Shown here one piece after another: positions 60,795 through 64,000 of a stretch of DNA of 64,000 nt. The notes under the pieces are model-generated. The model saw only the letters and a list, made by a program, of their open reading frames with translations, was not told the origin of the DNA and searched no databases. Position numbers and translations under genes: made by a program. This DNA comes from Megasphaera sp. AM44-1BH (GTDB lineage Bacteria; Bacillota; Negativicutes; Veillonellales; Megasphaeraceae), in the NCBI RefSeq assembly GCF_003467125.1, contig NZ_QSFA01000005.1, positions 66,959-130,958 on the forward strand. Direction: 5' to 3'. Each line of letters begins with the position of its first letter. Position 1 is the stretch's first letter.

Positions 60795-61448
60795 ATGGCA
60801 ATACGCGTAGAGGTTTGGGGAGATTATGCCTTGTTTTCCCGGCCGGAAATGAAAACGGAACGTGTCAGTTATGATGTCATGACACCGTCTGCAGCACGAG
60901 GCATCATTGAGGCCATTTATTGGCATCCCGGACTCAGATGGATTATTGATAAAATCTATGTCCTCAGTCCTATCCAATTTACCAATATACGCCGTAATGA
61001 AGTTAAGGCAAAGGCCAGTGCCAGAGCGGCCAAGCAGGCGATGACTAAGAAAAATGTGGCGTTGTATTTGAGTACGAAAGAAGAAATACAGCAACGGGCT
61101 TCCATGGTACTGTGCAAGGTGCATTATGTCATCGAAGCGCATTTTGAATTGACTGATAAGGCCAATGCTTCTGACAATGCAGGAAAGTTCCAGGATATCA
61201 TCCGCCGCCGCCTGAAACGGGGGCAATGCTATCATACGCCTTATTTTGGCTGCCGGGAATTTCCTGTCAATTTCCGGGAATATGAATTTGACAGTGTGCC
61301 GACAGCCTATGCCGGGGAAGATAAGGAATTAGGGTATATGCTGTATGACATGGATTATTCCGACTTAAAGCACATACGGCCTATGTTCTTCAAGGCGACC
61401 TTACATAACGGGGTCCTGGATTTGCGGGATTGTGAGGTGCACTCATGA
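60795..61448 (+). CDS. cas5c: Cas5 (Cas5c/d), type I-C pre-crRNA endonuclease
   Basis: A 217-residue RAMP protein. In type I-C, which lacks Cas6, Cas5 cleaves the repeat RNA and stays on the 5' handle. The N-terminus VEVWGDYALFSRPEMKTERVSYDVMTPSAARGIIEAIYW and the later RGQCYHTPYFGCREFPVNF are family-typical. Lies 17 bp after cas3 and overlaps cas8c by 4 bp. Confidence 0.94.
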   Translation: MAIRVEVWGDYALFSRPEMKTERVSYDVMTPSAARGIIEAIYWHPGLRWIIDKIYVLSPIQFTNIRRNEVKAKASARAAKQAMTKKNVALYLSTKEEIQQRASMVLCKVHYVIEAHFELTDKANASDNAGKFQDIIRRRLKRGQCYHTPYFGCREFPVNFREYEFDSVPTAYAGEDKELGYMLYDMDYSDLKHIRPMFFKATLHNGVLDLRDCEVHS

Positions 61449-63259
61449 TTTTACAATCATTGGTAGATTACTATGAAACCTTAGCCCGACAGGGTGCTAT
61501 TGCCAAACCAGGATGGGGAAACTATAAGATTTCTTATGCTGTGAATCTGAATCAACAGGGCGAAGTCATCGGCATCCTGTCTTTGGAAAAAGAAGTGATG
61601 CGGGGAAAAAAGAAGGTATCTGTGCCTACCACCCATATGCTGCCGGAAGGCGTGAAAAAAGCATCGGGCATCCGGCCTCAGTTCTTATGGGCTAATGCCG
61701 CATATTGCCTGGGCCTGCCCAAGGAAAATAAGACGGCGGATATGACGGGAGATGCGGCAACAAAATGGGAAAAGGATAAAAAACGGAGTGTAGCTTGTTT
61801 TGAAACGATGAAACAATATCATTTAGATATCCTAGAAGCTGTCCACACGCCGTCAGCAGCGGCTTTGAAGCGCTTTTTTACGACGTGGAATCCGGAAACA
61901 GCAGAAAATCATTCCGTATTGAAACCGTACCTGACCACCAACCTATTAACAGCCAATGTAATGTATGCTGTTGAGGGCGTCTTTGTTCAAGATGATGAAA
62001 CCATCAGGAACGCCTGGGATGCCCATTATAATCAACCATCTGATGATGCTGTCAAAGGGCAGTGTTTGGTCACAGGAAAAATAGGACCCATTGCCCGCAT
62101 CCATCCTAATATCAAAGGCGTCCGCGGTGCCCAGTCTTCGGGAGCTTCCTTAGTATCCTTTAACGCAGAGGCTTTTGAATCATACGGTCATTCTGGTGGA
62201 CAGTGCTATAATGCTCCTGTCAGTAAACATGCCGCTTTCGCCTATACGACGGCATTGAATCAACTCATTGCCGATGAAAAGCATTGCAAGGTCATTGGCA
62301 ATACGACTGTCGTCTATTGGGCAGCCAATGGGGAAGAAGCCTATCAGGATTTGCTTCATAGCGCCGTTTTTGAAGATGATGACACTGTTGATGATGAGAC
62401 ACTTGATGCCTTGTTTTCTCACATCCAAAAAGGGATGCCCTTTGATTTTCAAGGAGTTCCCATCCATCCCGATACGCCTTTTTATATCTTAGGGTTATCG
62501 CCAAATGCAGCCAGACTCTCAGTCCGTTTTTTCTTACAGGATACGTTCGGTCATTTTATCGACCACGTGCGCAAACATTATGAAAGACTGGAAATCGTTA
62601 TGCCTCAGCAGCATCGGGCTTACTTGCCATTATGGAGATTGATGGGGGAAACGGTGAATAAAAAAAGTAAAGATAAAACTGCATCCCCACTTTTGGCAGG
62701 CGCCGTGATGCGGAGCATCCTCTCGGATACGCCTTACCCGCAGGCTTTATACAACCACGTCATGTTGAGAGTTAAAGCAGATCAAGATGATAAAGATAAG
62801 CATATATATAAAATTACTGCTGAAAAAACCGCTATCATCAAGGCTTGTTTATTGAAGAATTTCCCGAAAGGAGAGACGATAACTGTGGCGTTGAATGAAG
62901 AAAGTACGAATACGGCCTATGTATTAGGCAGACTGTTCTCTGTATTGGAACAAATTCAGGAAGAAGCCAATCCCAATATCAACAGCACCATTAAGGATCG
63001 ATTTTTTAATAGTGCGGCTGCGACCCCGGGATGGGTATTTCCGATTTTATTGAAAATGGCTAATCACCATTTACGCAAATTGAATGACAGAAGGGGATTG
63101 AAGATTAGTCTAGAAAAATTACTTACAGAGTTGGAAGGGAAAATCGAGATGAATGACCAGCCAATTCCAACCCGGATGAACTTGAGTGACCAGGGCTTAT
63201 TCATTTTAGGCTATTATCATCAGACCCAGAAACGGTATGTGAAGAAGGAGGAAAAATAA
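61445..63259 (+). CDS. cas8c: Cas8c (Csd1), type I-C Cascade large subunit
   Basis: A 604-residue large subunit that recognises the PAM. The N-terminus (LQSLVDYYETLARQG) and the LPEGVKKASGIRPQFLWANAAYCLG and LRVKADQD..KITAEKTAIIKACLL-like regions are typical of Csd1; the C-terminus often also encodes a small Cas11 from an internal start, which I cannot verify here. It is followed one base later by cas7. Confidence 0.93.
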   Translation: MILQSLVDYYETLARQGAIAKPGWGNYKISYAVNLNQQGEVIGILSLEKEVMRGKKKVSVPTTHMLPEGVKKASGIRPQFLWANAAYCLGLPKENKTADMTGDAATKWEKDKKRSVACFETMKQYHLDILEAVHTPSAAALKRFFTTWNPETAENHSVLKPYLTTNLLTANVMYAVEGVFVQDDETIRNAWDAHYNQPSDDAVKGQCLVTGKIGPIARIHPNIKGVRGAQSSGASLVSFNAEAFESYGHSGGQCYNAPVSKHAAFAYTTALNQLIADEKHCKVIGNTTVVYWAANGEEAYQDLLHSAVFEDDDTVDDETLDALFSHIQKGMPFDFQGVPIHPDTPFYILGLSPNAARLSVRFFLQDTFGHFIDHVRKHYERLEIVMPQQHRAYLPLWRLMGETVNKKSKDKTASPLLAGAVMRSILSDTPYPQALYNHVMLRVKADQDDKDKHIYKITAEKTAIIKACLLKNFPKGETITVALNEESTNTAYVLGRLFSVLEQIQEEANPNINSTIKDRFFNSAAATPGWVFPILLKMANHHLRKLNDRRGLKISLEKLLTELEGKIEMNDQPIPTRMNLSDQGLFILGYYHQTQKRYVKKEEK

Positions 63260-63260
63260 G

Positions 63261-63962
63261 ATGTCAGAACCTATTAAGCATCGCTATGAATTTACCATCC
63301 TGTTTGACGTAGAAAATGGTAATCCCAATGGTGATCCCGATGCCGGTAATATGCCGCGTGTGGATCCGGAAACGGGGTATGGCCTGGTTACCGATGTCTG
63401 CTTGAAGCGTAAGATACGCAATTGCATTGAAACGATTTGCGAAGATAAACCTGGCTATCGTATTTACGTTAAAGAAGGCGTTCCTTTGCAGCGCAGTGAT
63501 AAAGAAGCCTTGGAATATGTAGGGGTTAAAGAAGAAAAGGACATCAAAAAGATGAAGACGGGCGATCCGGAACTGGACCGTAAAATCTGTGATTTCATGT
63601 GCCAGAATTTCTTTGACATACGCACCTTTGGCGCCGTTATGACGACCTTTGTCAAGAGTGCCCTCAATTGTGGCCAAGTTCGCGGTCCTGTTCAGTTGGG
63701 TTTTGCCCGCAGCATTGATCCCATCATGCCACAGGAAGTCACCATTACCCGTGTCGCCATCACGACGGAAAAAGATGCTGAAAACAAAAACACAGAAATT
63801 GGCAGAAAGTACATCATTCCCTATGCGTTATATCGTGTAGATGGCTATGTATCGGCTAACTTGGCCCGGAAAGTGACCGGTTTCAGCGAAGATGATTTGC
63901 AGTATTTATGGAAGGCCATCATTAATATGTTTGAATATGACCATTCTGCTGCCTGGTGCTAG
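63261..63962 (+). pseudogene. cas7c: Cas7 (Csd2), type I-C backbone subunit, 3' end lost
   Basis: The first 230 residues are a normal Csd2: FTILFDVENGNPNGDPDAGNMPRVDPETGYG, FDIRTFGAVMTT, VRGPVQLGFARSIDPI and, at the end, NMFEYDHSAA. Csd2 proteins normally run about 285-290 residues, with HSAA followed by RGEM and a C-terminal domain. Here the sequence changes at about 63953 and stops after three foreign residues. None of the three frames continues the homology, so this is an insertion or rearrangement, not a one-base frameshift. Without the C-terminus Cascade assembly is doubtful. Confidence 0.75.
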
Positions 63963-64000
63963 CATATAAATAGGACAAGTCAAACTGAGGTTTTCCATAA
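63953..64000. mobile_element. Possible left end of an inserted element in cas7
   Basis: Sequence unrelated to cas7 begins here, A+T-rich and without coding sense in the 48 bp available. An insertion sequence or other element end is the simplest explanation, but no terminal repeat can be confirmed before the window ends. Confidence 0.4.

Noticed and set aside
63940..63962. Simple frameshift in cas7
   Set aside because: None of the three frames after HSAA gives the expected RGEM continuation, so a one- or two-base indel does not explain the truncation.

Overview
The window looks like chromosome from a diderm Firmicute of the Negativicutes, most like Megasphaera or a close relative. This is an inference from an S-layer-homology (SLH) porin with a single N-terminal SLH domain and C-terminal beta-barrel, T-box leaders, a strictly anaerobic gene set (hybrid cluster protein, radical-SAM PflX, lactate-type genes) and a coding G+C of roughly 50-55 percent. 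No rRNA, tRNA or CRISPR array was seen.

Layout. 1-6.8 kb: a sugar-acid pair (3' part of a YagE/YjhH-type aldolase and a YjhG/YagF-type dehydratase), an EamA exporter, queC and a secreted M13 peptidase. 6.8-13 kb: mgsA-pyk, the SLH porin, and hcp on the minus strand. 13.2-28.3 kb: a one-carbon/folate/D-serine island: a non-canonical serine hydroxymethyltransferase, a formate/nitrite-family channel, 5-formyl-THF cyclo-ligase, a cupin-PocR histidine kinase with an AraC-type response regulator, folE, a broken HD-domain gene, fhs, fchA, folD, folC, folP, folK, dsdA and a DsdX-like permease. 28.3-35 kb: an AGCS amino-acid symporter behind an attenuator, a PLP aminotransferase, T-box-controlled ilvBN and a nitrilase-family amidase. 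35-44.3 kb: cyclophilin, GIY-YIG protein, M48 protease, SGNH hydrolase, a sulfonate/nitrate-type ABC transporter, a possible PD-(D/E)xK protein, and cysK under a cysteine T-box. 44.4-58.4 kb: AAA ATPase plus MBL hydrolase, two tandem DUF445 proteins, an MFS carrier with a GlcD-type oxidase, PflX, CstA, a CobT-like protein and a short LarC. 58.6-64 kb: type I-C cas genes (cas3, cas5, cas8c, and a cas7 cut off at its 3' end by unrelated sequence).

How parts fit together. In the island, a hydroxymethyl donor cleaved by the SHMT-like enzyme would load THF; FolD, FchA and Fhs would carry the carbon to formate with NAD(P)H and ATP formation (or run in reverse), the FNT channel would move formate, and FolE/P/K/C would supply the folate carrier. 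DsdA and the DsdX-like permease add D-serine uptake and deamination. FolD lacks two residues needed for cyclohydrolase activity, which fits the presence of a separate cyclohydrolase, FchA. A 12-bp near-palindrome recurs upstream of glyA, folE and (degenerate) fhs, hinting at common control.

Three intergenic regions (42.5, 48.8 and 52.1 kb) carry a composite repeat family: a roughly 160-bp inverted-end module, short CCGGTTCG-type hairpins, and arrays of a 7-bp unit.
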